From assembly GCA_000817105.1 (NCBI GenBank), contig JUEP01000002.1, forward strand, positions 103,157 to 167,156: 64,000 nucleotides of DNA, given 5' to 3'. This document shows positions 51,694-61,007 of the stretch, piece by piece. A program made the translations under genes and the position numbers. Within the stretch, counting starts at the first letter, position 1; the number at the start of each line of letters is the position of its first letter. The stretch comes from a marine actinobacterium MedAcidi-G3 (GTDB lineage Bacteria > Actinomycetota > Acidimicrobiia > Acidimicrobiales > Poriferisodalaceae). A model generated the notes under the pieces. That model saw nothing but the letters and a program-made list of their open reading frames with translations, did not search any database and was not told where the DNA came from.

Positions 51694-53028
51694 GTGATTG
51701 ACCACTCGCGTCGTGTCTACGACTCGGTTCTCGGCCTACTTTCAAATGTCGACAACCCGACCCCGATGGTTCAACTGTCCCGCCTACTACCTTTTGAGCA
51801 CACCAAGGTCTATGCGAAACTTGAATGGTATAACCCCTTTGGCGCAGTCAAAGATCGTGTGGCATGGAACATGATTCAAGACGGCGAAGAGTCGGGCCGA
51901 ATTACCTCAGGACAAAAGCTGGTCGAGCCAACTTCGGGCAACACAGGCCTCGCTCTGGCCATGGTGTCGAATGCCAAAGGGTACTCTTTGACCACTCCCC
52001 TTTCGAACCAAATCCCGGTCGAAAAGCGAACAGTTCTGCGCCTTGCAGGCGTCGACGTTGTCGAGCTGGAGGATACGCTTTGCCCAGCCCCCGGTGCCCC
52101 TGAAGGGGCTATCGCCAGAGCAAAAGCCATCTCTGAGGAACCGGACGTCGAAATGTTAAACCAGTACGCAAACGGGTCGAACCCCGAAGCGCACTATCGA
52201 ACAACAGGGCCAGAGGTGTGGCATCAAACTGGTGGCAAAATAACCCACTTTGTCGCCGGTCTAGGTACTTGCGGCACCATTAACGGATCGGGTCGTTTCT
52301 TAAAGGAGCAAGATTCAGAAGTTCAGATACTGGGGGTCTACCCGCCAGCAGGTCATGACATTCCTGGTGTTCGCAGCCTTGTCCAGCTTGATCAGACCGA
52401 ATTATTTACGCCCGACGAATACGACGGCCTTGTCGAGGTAGACAACGATTCGGCGTTCGAGATGTGCCAGCGAATCAACCAAGAAGAAAGTCTCACCGCA
52501 GGTCCGAGCTCAGGTATGGCACTGGCAGGTGCTTTAAAGGCGGTGCCAGATGAACCAGGCAACGTCGTAGTGGTTATCTTCCCCGACAGTATCTTCAAAT
52601 ATTCGTCATCGGTCCTAAACAACGTGGCCGGACTGGGTGCTGCTCCGCCATCCGGAACCAAACGCGAACAGTTATTGGATTCGATGATCGAAAATGCTCG
52701 AGCTAACCCGGACCTTGTCATAGATGTCGATGCCGCTCACAACTTGTGGCACGAAGAGAAACCCTTAGTAATTGACGTGCGCGAGCCTGGCGCCCATAGC
52801 CAACGCCACATACCCGGCGCAATCAACATGCCGCTTGATGAGCTACCTGTCTTGGCAGAATTTCTTCCAGAAAAGCGTGATGCACCGTTATTGAGCGTCT
52901 GCGAGCGGGGAAACCTTTCACTATCTGGCGTGTTATTTCTCAAAAGTCTCGGCTACCAGAACGTCAGAAGCATCACGGGTGGCACCGAAGCCTGGGACCA
53001 AAACGGATTTACCGTAACATCAGCTTGA
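51694..53028 (+). CDS. Cysteine synthase-rhodanese fusion
   Basis: 444 aa. Residues ~1-310 are a fold-type II PLP enzyme of the cysteine synthase/CBS group: NPFGAVKDRVAW with PLP Lys53, EPTSGNTGLALAM, TAGPSSGMALAG. Residues ~340-444 are a rhodanese domain: PLVIDVREPGAHSQRHIPGA and the active-site loop SVCERGNLS with Cys403. It would make cysteine from an activated serine with a rhodanese domain delivering or handling sulfane sulfur. A leader with a terminator-like hairpin precedes it. Confidence 0.92.
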   Translation: MIDHSRRVYDSVLGLLSNVDNPTPMVQLSRLLPFEHTKVYAKLEWYNPFGAVKDRVAWNMIQDGEESGRITSGQKLVEPTSGNTGLALAMVSNAKGYSLTTPLSNQIPVEKRTVLRLAGVDVVELEDTLCPAPGAPEGAIARAKAISEEPDVEMLNQYANGSNPEAHYRTTGPEVWHQTGGKITHFVAGLGTCGTINGSGRFLKEQDSEVQILGVYPPAGHDIPGVRSLVQLDQTELFTPDEYDGLVEVDNDSAFEMCQRINQEESLTAGPSSGMALAGALKAVPDEPGNVVVVIFPDSIFKYSSSVLNNVAGLGAAPPSGTKREQLLDSMIENARANPDLVIDVDAAHNLWHEEKPLVIDVREPGAHSQRHIPGAINMPLDELPVLAEFLPEKRDAPLLSVCERGNLSLSGVLFLKSLGYQNVRSITGGTEAWDQNGFTVTSA

Positions 53029-53077
53029 AACCCGAGAAGAGAAAAGCTCTTGGGCTCTCGCTCTAACAATTGTAACG

Positions 53078-53138
53078 AGGTCGCCTTCTGTGCTTGCAGA
53101 AAGCACTCAAGCAAGAAGGCCGCCCCTGAGGGCGACCT
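53078..53138 (+). other. Nested multi-stem RNA element after cysteine synthase-rhodanese gene
   Basis: The outer stem AGGTCGCC (53078-53085) pairs with GGCGACCT (53131-53138). Inside are a CCTTCT (53084-53089)/AGAAGG (53114-53119) stem and GTGCTT (53090-53095)/AAGCAC (53101-53106). CGCCC-CTGA-GGGCG (53121-53134) is an alternative to the outer stem. A T-rich tail follows. It may be a complex or bidirectional terminator between the convergent genes, or a structured RNA. Confidence 0.55.
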
Positions 53139-53200
53139 TCAATACTACTTTCTATAAACCCTTTACTCCGTATTAGTTCTCGCTTTCAAGCCAGAGCTTA

Positions 53201-53737
53201 TTATGGGAGGAGAACTTGGTCGATTACATGGATCACGCCGTTGGAAGCCGCTATGTCGGCGGCAACAACAGTGGCGGAATTAATTGTCACTGCCCCCATG
53301 TACTCGTTCACCACTATTTCAGCCCCGTTAACAGTCGCAACGGCAACATCACTGGCCCCAACCAAATCTGCACTCATCACTGTGCCCGGAACCACATGGT
53401 AAGTAAGAATATTGGTGAGGGTTTCTGTATCAGCCAGAAGTTCTGCCGCCGTCAAGTTCAGAGCCGCCAACGCTGCTGAGAACGCAGCCTCACTTGGGGC
53501 AAAGACTGTGAATGGGCCGTCACCTTGCAACGTCTCAACTAATCCCGCTGCTTGAACCGCAGCGATAAGCGTCGGGAACTGATCGGCAGCAATCGCCACC
53601 TCAACTATGTCACCAACCATCATTTCGCTCTCGGCACTCGGGGCTACCGAATCCGCATCGGGCTCATCAGAGCCGCAGCTGACGCCCACCACCAAGGCGA
53701 ACGCCAGACTGGCAATGAGGGAACGTGATAGTCGCAT
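53201..53737 (-). CDS. Secreted fasciclin-domain protein, possible lipoprotein
   Basis: 178 aa. The signal peptide LIASLAFALVVGVSC ends in a lipobox-like GVSC, then an Asp/Ser-rich linker and one fasciclin (FAS1) domain: VAIAADQFPTLIAAVQAAGL, GPFTVFAPSEAAF, LTYHVVPGTV and ASNGVIHVIDQVLLP. FAS1 proteins mediate surface adhesion. Ribosome site CAGGAGT 5 bases before the ATG. An AGTGCT-AAATA-AGCACT hairpin (53758-53774) lies in the 5' leader. Confidence 0.92.
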   Translation of the reverse strand: MRLSRSLIASLAFALVVGVSCGSDEPDADSVAPSAESEMMVGDIVEVAIAADQFPTLIAAVQAAGLVETLQGDGPFTVFAPSEAAFSAALAALNLTAAELLADTETLTNILTYHVVPGTVMSADLVGASDVAVATVNGAEIVVNEYMGAVTINSATVVAADIAASNGVIHVIDQVLLP

Positions 53738-53774
53738 AAGATACTCCTGAGTTAATTAGTGCTAAATAAGCACT

Positions 53775-54042
53775 CTATGGTCCCGCCTCTCCCAAACCTC
53801 TGTTTCTACCTGCCTCCCGCTGATTCACTTTTCAGAATTTCGAATAACGGCTATTTCTTACTTTGCGCCGGTGGTGAAAGAGTCAGGCTGCTCTGATCAC
53901 CCCTCTAACAACCGGACTGTGCACTATCGGCAGGACAACGCAGATCGCTGTTCAGATCCAATCTGTTTATTTCCTGTCTCAAGCTGCTTTCGTTTATCGA
54001 GGGTGCGTTACCAGTGCAGCCATAGCGATAGCGTCCCACTCG
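53775..54042. other. Intergenic region with no gene seen
   Basis: With 53738-53774 this makes about 300 bases between the divergent fasciclin and DUF427 genes. Neither strand shows a convincing small ORF or a clear promoter. Confidence 0.5.
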
Positions 54043-54549
54043 ATGAACTTCCGACGTCCGCTACCGACCCCTTTAGAACCCGGTTACCAACAAGAATCTG
54101 TTTGGCAATACCCAAGGCCACCAGCTCTGGAGAATTGTGAGCTTGAAGTGAAAGTCTTTCTCCAGGGTGTTTTAGTGGCGGAAACTAATAGCGCCTTAAG
54201 AGTTTTAGAGACATCACATCCTCCAACTTTTTACTTACCTCCCGAAGACGTAGACATGAGCTTCTTCACACAAACAGCGAGTAGCAGTTTTTGTGAATGG
54301 AAGGGCAGTGCCACTTATTGGGATGTAGCAGTTGGCGACCAAGTCGTTAGACGTGGCTCATGGTCATATCAAAGTCCAAATGAATCCTTTGTGGCCCTAC
54401 AACGCCACTTCTCCTTCTACCCGTCGCTCTTCGACTGTTTTGTTTCAGGCTCCGCGGTTCAACCTCAACCAGGAGAGTTCTACGGTGGTTGGGTTACCGA
54501 AGACGTGGTCGGGCCATTCAAGGGTGAACCTGGATCGGAGTTCTGGTGA
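54043..54549 (+). CDS. DUF427-domain protein
   Basis: 168 aa. The core VKVFLQGVLVAETNSALRVL, PPTFYLPPEDVDM and CEWKGSATYWDVAVGDQVVR is the DUF427 signature (beta-tent fold; the WKG-x2-YW segment is diagnostic). The N-terminal ~35 residues are Pro-rich and the C-terminal SAVQPQPGEFYGGWVT is also usual. The biochemical role of the family is not known. Confidence 0.88.
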   Translation: MNFRRPLPTPLEPGYQQESVWQYPRPPALENCELEVKVFLQGVLVAETNSALRVLETSHPPTFYLPPEDVDMSFFTQTASSSFCEWKGSATYWDVAVGDQVVRRGSWSYQSPNESFVALQRHFSFYPSLFDCFVSGSAVQPQPGEFYGGWVTEDVVGPFKGEPGSEFW

Positions 54550-54586
54550 CAGAATTCGGTCAATCCCAAAAGGCCGAAACTGTTCT

Positions 54587-55348
54587 TCACTGAGCGGTCC
54601 AGCCCCCATCAACCATGAGGGTGGTTCCGCTGACGAGGGCAGCTGCTGGCGATGCAAGAAAAACCACTGCTCCAACAACATCAGAGATTTGACCGAACCT
54701 ACCCATAGGAATCCGAGAAAGAAGATCCCCACCAATTGCGGGGTCATTTAAACGGTCGTGTGTTAGGGGCGTATCAATAGCTGTAGGGCCGACTGCAGCT
54801 ACGCGTATTCCAAACGGTGCCAGTTCGATGGCCGTAGATTTAGTGAAACCTTCAATAAAATGTTTGGTCGCAGAATAGACGCTGTTGTTGGCCCTGCCGT
54901 TAACACCAAATGTAGATGACATATTCACGATTACCCCAGACCCCTGTCGGGTCATAATTTCAGCAGCTGCCTGCGCTACTAAAACCGCTCCACGGCAATT
55001 CACTTGCAGCATGGTGTCAAGGTCATCTTCTGACAGGTCAAGCAAGCTCGAAGGTCGGAGAATTCCAGCGTTGTTGACCAGGATATCCAAATGCCCAATT
55101 GTGCCTATGTGATTTCGAATCGCAGCACCGTCACTTACATCGCAAACTATTTTCTGAGCACTCTGCCCAAGCTTTTCTACTTGAGTAGCTACAACATCGA
55201 GTTCCGACTCCGTGCGACTCATCAGGATTACGTCTGCCCCAGCCTCAGCTAGTGCAAGAGCGCAACCCTTGCCGATGCCTCTCCCGGCTCCAGTGATCAG
55301 CGCTACTTGGCCGTCAACTCGCATAGAAGGCAGGAAAGAATCGCTCAT
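54587..55348 (-). CDS. Short-chain dehydrogenase/reductase
   Basis: 253 aa classical SDR: ALITGAGRGIGKGCALALAE, LVNNAGILRPSSLLDLSEDD, NMSSTFG, catalytic YSATKHFIEG, and the C-terminal SGTTLMVDGGWTAQ. It may be NADP-linked, as no Asp follows strand 2 (ILMSRTESEL). A D-aminoacylase-like gene is 90 bases upstream on the same strand. Confidence 0.9.
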   Translation of the reverse strand: MSDSFLPSMRVDGQVALITGAGRGIGKGCALALAEAGADVILMSRTESELDVVATQVEKLGQSAQKIVCDVSDGAAIRNHIGTIGHLDILVNNAGILRPSSLLDLSEDDLDTMLQVNCRGAVLVAQAAAEIMTRQGSGVIVNMSSTFGVNGRANNSVYSATKHFIEGFTKSTAIELAPFGIRVAAVGPTAIDTPLTHDRLNDPAIGGDLLSRIPMGRFGQISDVVGAVVFLASPAAALVSGTTLMVDGGWTAQ

Positions 55349-55438
55349 TCCGGAACCTTAATGGCCGCAGACACCGCTCGTCTTAGCAGCAAGGTTCAGT
55401 TGATATTCGCGATCATCAAAACGCGTCGCGATGTTGTT

Positions 55439-57124
55439 TTAAACTGATTCGGTTTGTCCGCCACGTATCAGGCGCCCTGGCATTTGTCCGGTGTGGACTC
55501 CATTTTCGTAAGTAACAACGCCCCCACATATTGTCGCAATGTAGCCGTCGGCTTTTTGGATCAGACGCTTGCCGCCCGATGGCAGGTCAAAGACCATCTC
55601 GGGGTCATGTAGGCGAATCTTGTCATAGTCAATGACGTTGAGGTCAGCCTTGTAGCCCTTGGCAATGACCCCCCGATCAGTCAGTCCATATACGCCAGCG
55701 GTGTCTTGCGACATTTTGTGTATAACAAATTCCAACGGTAGTTGCGGACCTTTTATTCGGTCTCGCGTGGCATAGGCCAGCATGTACGTCGGCACACTTG
55801 CGTCGCATAAGACTCCGACGTGGGCACCACCATCAGACAAACCGAAAACGGATCGGTCACGGGAAATGAAATCAAACTGGGGCTGGACGGTGTAATCGTA
55901 GTCACCGAACAGATAGAGAATTGGACGTCCATCAGCCATTGCGTCCATGAGCGCTTCACGAACCGAGATGCCTTCGCGAGCGGCTCTTCCTTCCAGGGAA
56001 TCTTCGTATCCAGGCTCATATGAGAGATCTTCGGGTAGAACAAACATTCTGTCCCAAGATGAAATCATTTTGTTCGTATCTCGATCTCGAGCAAGTTTCG
56101 GCTCATCAGCAAGTACTTGCGACCTGAATTTTTCGGTTCTGAGAGCCTTTTTCTGTTCTTCAATACTCAAGTTCTTTATGGTGCTGTAAGAAGGGAATTG
56201 TCTCATCGGGTTTACCGTTCCCTCCAACGTCATCAGTATCGAAGCCAACCGGGCCCCTGCTTGAGGTCGAATGTTGATACCTTCCGATTCGAGACGCTCA
56301 GCAAGCTTCCAAATTTCTTCCCCAGTTTCCGGAGTCACCAAAGTGGTCAGCGGCCTTCCCGTAGTTCTGGCCATATGTTCAATCCACTGCAACTCTTCTT
56401 CGTTTTTTAGATGATCGGAAATAATTTCAATAGCACCGTGGTCGACATGAGTGAACGCGTCCGCTATCGCAATCATTTCGTCGCTACTGGCGTTGGTTCC
56501 GGGCACTAGATTTCCTGCTTTGTCTCGGTGCCCATAAAACCTGCTCGTACTGAACCCAATTGCTCCCGCTTCGAGTGCTTCTCTCGTTATGCGACTCATT
56601 TCTTGCATGTCATCAGCGGTTGCATCGTCATAACACCGCTCTCCCATTACGAAGTGTCGGATCGCAACATGTGGCGCCTGAGCCGCTATATCGATTGCAT
56701 ACGGGGTATCAATCGCGTCCAAATATTCAGCGAACGATTCCCAACCCCAAGGAATTCCTTCATGGAGAGCTGTTCCTGGAATATCTTCGACACTTTCCAT
56801 GAGCTCAATGAGTTCGTTCTCGGTGCCTGGTCGAACAGGAGCGAAACCTACCCCGCAGTTCCCCATCACAATTGTTGTAACACCGTGCCACGATGAAGGT
56901 GTCACTTCTTTGTCCCAGCAAACTTGACCATCAAAGTGTGTGTGGATGTCAACGAATCCGGGAGTTACTAACTGACCTTCAGCATCAATTTCTTTCTGCC
57001 CAAACCCAGCCACCTTGCCAACTTCGACGATTTGGCCATCAGAAATTGCTACATCACCAACGAAAGCTTCAGCACCAGTTCCATCGACAACAGTTCCATT
57101 TCGAATGACCAGATCAAAGTCCAT
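55439..57124 (-). CDS. N-acyl-D-amino-acid deacylase-like amidohydrolase
   Basis: 561 aa amidohydrolase-superfamily enzyme. The small beta domain (DLVIRNGTVVDGTGAEAFVG) flanks a TIM barrel with GFVDIHTHFDGQ (His61, His63), the metal-ligand Cys90 in VMGNCGVGFAP, and LSDGGAHVG supplying the Asp near the C-end of the barrel. Cys instead of a carboxylated Lys at the metal site is characteristic of D-aminoacylases. It hydrolyses N-acylated amino acids or related amides. The start ATG 57124 has no strong ribosome site. Confidence 0.9.
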   Translation of the reverse strand: MDFDLVIRNGTVVDGTGAEAFVGDVAISDGQIVEVGKVAGFGQKEIDAEGQLVTPGFVDIHTHFDGQVCWDKEVTPSSWHGVTTIVMGNCGVGFAPVRPGTENELIELMESVEDIPGTALHEGIPWGWESFAEYLDAIDTPYAIDIAAQAPHVAIRHFVMGERCYDDATADDMQEMSRITREALEAGAIGFSTSRFYGHRDKAGNLVPGTNASSDEMIAIADAFTHVDHGAIEIISDHLKNEEELQWIEHMARTTGRPLTTLVTPETGEEIWKLAERLESEGINIRPQAGARLASILMTLEGTVNPMRQFPSYSTIKNLSIEEQKKALRTEKFRSQVLADEPKLARDRDTNKMISSWDRMFVLPEDLSYEPGYEDSLEGRAAREGISVREALMDAMADGRPILYLFGDYDYTVQPQFDFISRDRSVFGLSDGGAHVGVLCDASVPTYMLAYATRDRIKGPQLPLEFVIHKMSQDTAGVYGLTDRGVIAKGYKADLNVIDYDKIRLHDPEMVFDLPSGGKRLIQKADGYIATICGGVVTYENGVHTGQMPGRLIRGGQTESV

Positions 57125-57643
57125 TGCGTCCCCCTCGGTAAGCCTGCGAATTAGTAAGAACTCGCAGATGAAGCTCCTTCAACAGACTAAGCAATTAGCG
57201 TCCTTCGAGCATTCAATTTCTGGAAACCTTCAGCATCTCAGTCGCCTACCAGCATTAACCGCCAAAAACTCGTGTCCTCAATCCTCTAAGTTCTTCCCGT
57301 TTGGAGACTTTTTACGAAACCCTTTGCGAAGCACCGAGGGCTCAAATTCCCAACTTAAGTACCAAAACAAGCTCATAGTGAGCCCCGATTTGGTGGAGGC
57401 AGCGGTATTGGTTAAGCAATCTCGGCAAAGAACCAAAATGTCTACGCATGTAAATCACTTTGCCTTGAACTCGAAACCTGAGTCAGCCGATATTCGCTGC
57501 TCGTTAAAGCTATTCGTCTACGGCGGATCTGATTTATCAGGAGTTACTTAGCCTTGCATTACACCAGTGAGAATGTTTTATCGCAGACGCACCACTCAGC
57601 GAGACCTTGGGTCCTTCGACCTTATTGGCGGTAAAGTTAAAAG
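57125..57643. other. Long intergenic region (519 bp)
   Basis: A plus-strand frame is open from ATG 57168 to TAG 57551 (127 codons), but it is Ser/Leu-rich with no recognisable motif or ribosome site. Its frame also runs back through the antisense amidohydrolase gene. I do not call it. No convincing promoter or repeat is seen. Confidence 0.4.
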
Positions 57644-58009
57644 ATGTCTGCAATAGGGATCATTGGTCAAATCGGCGCAGCTCTTTGGATTCTGAATGTC
57701 TGGATTCTCAGATTCAATAAGGAAACCGAATATAGGGGCGGCGGAGCAAAGAACTTGCCTGAGGAGTTCGACGTATACGGGTTCCCCCGAGGCGCGGTTT
57801 ATGTCGTCGGAGCGACAAAAATTTCTTTGGCGTTACTTCTGCTTGTTGGTCTTTGGGTCGATCCAATCGTGATACCTGCTGCGGTAGCCCTCGGTGCCCT
57901 TATGGTCGGTGCTATCGGAATGCATTTCCGCGCCGGAGATCGCCCCAAGAAAAGTGCACCAGCTATTAGCGTTTTAACTCTCTGTATTTTGGCGATCGCA
58001 TTTGCTTGA
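57644..58009 (+). CDS. DoxX-like membrane protein
   Basis: 121 aa, about four hydrophobic segments (IGIIGQIGAALWILNVWILR, VYVVGATKISLALLLLVGLW, VIPAAVALGALMVGAIGMHF, ISVLTLCILAIAFA). The short DoxX/DUF4345-like layout has PEEFDVYGFPRGAVYVVGAT between helices 1 and 2. Function unknown. Followed 15 bases on by another membrane protein gene. Confidence 0.75.
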   Translation: MSAIGIIGQIGAALWILNVWILRFNKETEYRGGGAKNLPEEFDVYGFPRGAVYVVGATKISLALLLLVGLWVDPIVIPAAVALGALMVGAIGMHFRAGDRPKKSAPAISVLTLCILAIAFA

Positions 58010-58024
58010 GGCGCTTTCGTCACC

Positions 58025-58372
58025 GTGACAAAACGCAGAATCGACACCAAGGCCTACTGGGTCCTAGGACATCTCGTTGATCTTCTGCACATGCCATTCG
58101 TTATTGGGCTCGTACTTTGGGGATCGGCACGGTTTCCTGGCGAACTATACGTTTCAATTGTAATTACGACCGTGGCTTTGCAGATCGGGCTAATGGGCTG
58201 TCCTTGTCTTGCCTTAACGGCAAAACTAAAACGTCTTCATGACCCGAACTATGTGATTCGTTGGTCCCTTACTGTGTCTCTCTACCGTAAATACGGCCCG
58301 ACAGTTGGCATTGGTGTATTCATCTTTTTCACTGCCATCGGTCTGGCCCTCAATAGTTTTTTATTTTCTTAA
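58025..58372 (+). CDS. Small membrane protein of unknown function
   Basis: 115 aa, GTG start. Three or four hydrophobic stretches (LLHMPFVIGLVLWGSA, YVSIVITTVALQIGLMGCPC, VGIGVFIFFTAIGLALNSFL). Cys-Pro-Cys follows the second helix, then a basic loop LTAKLKRLHDPNYVIRW. Probably co-transcribed with the DoxX-like gene. No family recognised. Confidence 0.65.
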   Translation: MTKRRIDTKAYWVLGHLVDLLHMPFVIGLVLWGSARFPGELYVSIVITTVALQIGLMGCPCLALTAKLKRLHDPNYVIRWSLTVSLYRKYGPTVGIGVFIFFTAIGLALNSFLFS

Positions 58373-58638
58373 CGGGAGCAAATCAAAGCTCAGGTGCTCA
58401 ACTACTTGCTCCTGCAAATTCTGTATTGAACTAGACGAAGCATTGGAACTGAACGACGGCCCTAAAGCAGACCCATCATGGTTCCTAACTCTGCCAAGGA
58501 TCTCCGAACACGCATCGAACTTACAAAACGTTCAACCTTTCGGTTCTTTGCCCCTAAGACCTGGGCTCACTGTCGCAAGCAACCTCGAACGTTTCCAAAA
58601 CTGCAGTCAAGCCACCAGCCATAACCGACCGCCACATA

Positions 58639-58983
58639 TCAACACTTATATCTTGAACTTTCAGAACCGATAACCGATTCGAAATAGGAGTTGGCGCGTT
58701 CTGACCACCGGAGACTGTCGAACACGTAAGAAGGGACCCGGCAGTATCGCAGGCACTCACCCATCACAAAACAGACATCCAAACTGTCTGTTTTACGGTT
58801 GTACGTGATTTCCTGTATCAGCTCAGCAACCTGGTCTTGTTGAAGATCGTGGCCCCTAACAATATGTACGTTGTTTTGAAGCGAAGTTTTGGGGCTATCC
58901 CCAGAGGACAGAAATCCGTCGAGACCAACAAAAAAACAAGTAAGCACGAGTCCAACGAAAATCAGCGCAAGCCAACGCACCAT
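58639..58983 (-). CDS. Hypothetical membrane-anchored or secreted protein
   Basis: 114 aa. The N-terminal segment WLALIFVGLVLTCFFVGLDG is a signal anchor. The remainder is polar with three cysteines in DVCFVMGECLRYCRVPSYVF and one at the C-terminal end, suggesting disulphides outside the membrane. No family recognised. The 266 bases between 58372 and 58639 hold nothing I can identify. Confidence 0.55.
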   Translation of the reverse strand: MVRWLALIFVGLVLTCFFVGLDGFLSSGDSPKTSLQNNVHIVRGHDLQQDQVAELIQEITYNRKTDSLDVCFVMGECLRYCRVPSYVFDSLRWSERANSYFESVIGSESSRYKC

Positions 58984-59066
58984 TACGAAATCCTAGTGTC
59001 AGTCGCAAATTCATCCATGGCGCTGGACACTCGATTTCATAACACCAACAAGGTCCCCTACGAGAT

Positions 59067-60086
59067 TTATGTTAGGAGCGGAAGTCGATAGGCCCGAGCG
59101 GCTGTGTTATGGAACAAATCTTGTTTTTCCTCAGCCGAACAACCAGCTGCCATGAGCTTAAAGCTGTTCCATAACGGCACGTAACCGACACCGCGTTTGT
59201 CGACAGGAAAATTGGATTCAAACATGCACCTGTCTGCCCCAAAAACTTCAATCGCGTACTGAATTGGCTCAGTCCAGGCTTCCGCTAACTCTAAAGAGCT
59301 CGCAGGCCGGTCTCGCTTGTCCCATCGGAAGCCCATCATCGGCATTCCGATACCGCCCAACTTCAGGAAAACATTGCCACATGAGGCAATATCAGCCATT
59401 TGGGTTTTCCAATATTCAAGAATCTCGTCTCGTCGGTCTTTGTATGGCCCAGTGCCCAAGATCCCTCCGAGATGGTCTAAAACAATTGGAGTATCAGGGC
59501 AAGAGCGCGCTACGTCAACAATCTCAGATAACTGAGGGTGATACACCATCATGTCGTAGGTGTAACCCAAAGCTCCGACTCGACGAACCCCTTCAAGATA
59601 TAACGGGTCGTCCATAGCGGCGTTGGCATACCCCGCTAACGGGGGGTGGTCATCTTTGGCTGTGATGTATCGGACTCCACGAAAGCGACCCCGCCCTGCG
59701 GTTTCGTGGGCCTCAAGGACCTCTTCAACGGCAGCTCCTAATGACACGTCGGCGTTGCCCTGGATTGCTTTGATCTCTGCCCCCTGTGATGCAACGCTTG
59801 CTTCAGCTATTTCGGCAACGAACTCGATCTCACCGACCGATTGAAGATGGATTGGACCATCTTGGCGGTACTCGGCGTGACATTCGAGGAACACAGTGCC
59901 AACAATGTTGTGACCACTTCCAGTGTCCATGTGGAAGTCGTTGATCGTATATGGCCATCCAGTGTGACCTTCATCAAGCCACAAGTGATGGTGCGGGTCC
60001 AGAATCGGCAGCTCCGGTTCTAAAACCTCTTCGACTACTTTAGAGATCCACTCCTCGTGTGTCTTACCCGGCTTGTCTTTTGTCAT
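59067..60086 (-). CDS. Amidohydrolase-2 family protein
   Basis: 339 aa TIM-barrel hydrolase/decarboxylase of the PF04909 type. The metal motif is PILDPHHHLWLDE, with barrel His/Asp in VLDHLGGILG and FESNFPVDKRG. Family members include lactonases (LigI-like) and ACMS-type decarboxylases. ATG 60086 is chosen because GGGGGGAG lies 8 bases upstream; the frame's TTG at 60113 has none. Confidence 0.9.
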   Translation of the reverse strand: MTKDKPGKTHEEWISKVVEEVLEPELPILDPHHHLWLDEGHTGWPYTINDFHMDTGSGHNIVGTVFLECHAEYRQDGPIHLQSVGEIEFVAEIAEASVASQGAEIKAIQGNADVSLGAAVEEVLEAHETAGRGRFRGVRYITAKDDHPPLAGYANAAMDDPLYLEGVRRVGALGYTYDMMVYHPQLSEIVDVARSCPDTPIVLDHLGGILGTGPYKDRRDEILEYWKTQMADIASCGNVFLKLGGIGMPMMGFRWDKRDRPASSLELAEAWTEPIQYAIEVFGADRCMFESNFPVDKRGVGYVPLWNSFKLMAAGCSAEEKQDLFHNTAARAYRLPLLT

Positions 60087-60153
60087 AGCGCTAACTCCCC
60101 CCGCTTGAGTCAAGCAGCTTCATTGCTTGGCCAAGAACGAAAATATTTAAGGG

Positions 60154-60894
60154 CTATCCGGCTGACAGGCCCCCATCCACGACAAATTCTGCTCCTGTGC
60201 AATAGCTGCTCTCTTGTGATGCTAGCCAGAGCACCAGCTCAGCAACCTCAGTTGGCTCAGCGCTTCGACCCATCGGGACCAAAGACTCAACGCTGGGTTG
60301 GAGATTATCGGGGAACTGGTCGAGCATCGCTGTCTCGATCAACCCTGGGTGCACAGAGTTGACTCTGATGTTGTGGCGAGCGAGTTCATGGGCAGCGGAC
60401 TTCGTCATGCCTCTTACTGCCCACTTACTCACCGAATAGGAAAATTGAAATCCGACGCCTTGGAGACCCGCCACAGACGAAATATTGATTATGGAACCGG
60501 CTTGCTGCTTCTTCATCTCATCAACTACAGCCTGCATCCCCAGGTAAACGCCCGTGCAATTCACCTCCATCACTCGCTCAAAATCTTCTCGAGTGGACCG
60601 AGTGAGGCGGTCGAATAAGAGAATTCCTGCGTTGTTAACGAGAATATCTATGGATCTACCTTGGTCCACTAGAGAACCAACAACTCCGGCCCAGTTTTCT
60701 TCACTTGTCACATCTAGGTGATGAAAAGCAGCTGAGTCACCAAGCTCATGGGCGAGGGCTCGCCCTTCACCATCCAAAACATCTGCGATCAACACGAAGG
60801 CGCCCTCTTCGACAAAACGGCGGGCTTCTGCCGCTCCTTGCCCTCGAGCCCCTCCGGTAATTATTGCTGTGCGGTCTTTTAATCGTTCACCCAT
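60154..60894 (-). CDS. Short-chain dehydrogenase/reductase
   Basis: 246 aa: AIITGGARGQGAAEARRFVE, an Asp after strand 2 (VLIADVLDGE) pointing to NAD, LVNNAGILLFDRLTRSTRED, NISSVAGLQG, catalytic YSVSKWAVRG and GAEFVVDGGLSAG. This layout matches 3-alpha(20-beta)-hydroxysteroid dehydrogenase-like SDRs. Start ATG 60894 gives the family N-terminus; the frame extends to 60933. It precedes the amidohydrolase gene on the same strand. Confidence 0.9.
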   Translation of the reverse strand: MGERLKDRTAIITGGARGQGAAEARRFVEEGAFVLIADVLDGEGRALAHELGDSAAFHHLDVTSEENWAGVVGSLVDQGRSIDILVNNAGILLFDRLTRSTREDFERVMEVNCTGVYLGMQAVVDEMKKQQAGSIINISSVAGLQGVGFQFSYSVSKWAVRGMTKSAAHELARHNIRVNSVHPGLIETAMLDQFPDNLQPSVESLVPMGRSAEPTEVAELVLWLASQESSYCTGAEFVVDGGLSAG

Positions 60895-61007
60895 ACAACC
60901 AGTATCGGTCGAAAACGGATCTAAAACCATCAAGGTCCGCTATCGAACCGTGGGCCGCCTTCGAATGAGTGGAAACGGCTTGTCCCTATAAGAAATTGTC
61001 TTTCCGA

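Noticed and set aside
57015..57551. 178-codon plus-strand ORF antisense to the amidohydrolase start
   Set aside because: The first third is the shadow of the amidohydrolase; the remainder has no ribosome site, motif or protein-like pattern.
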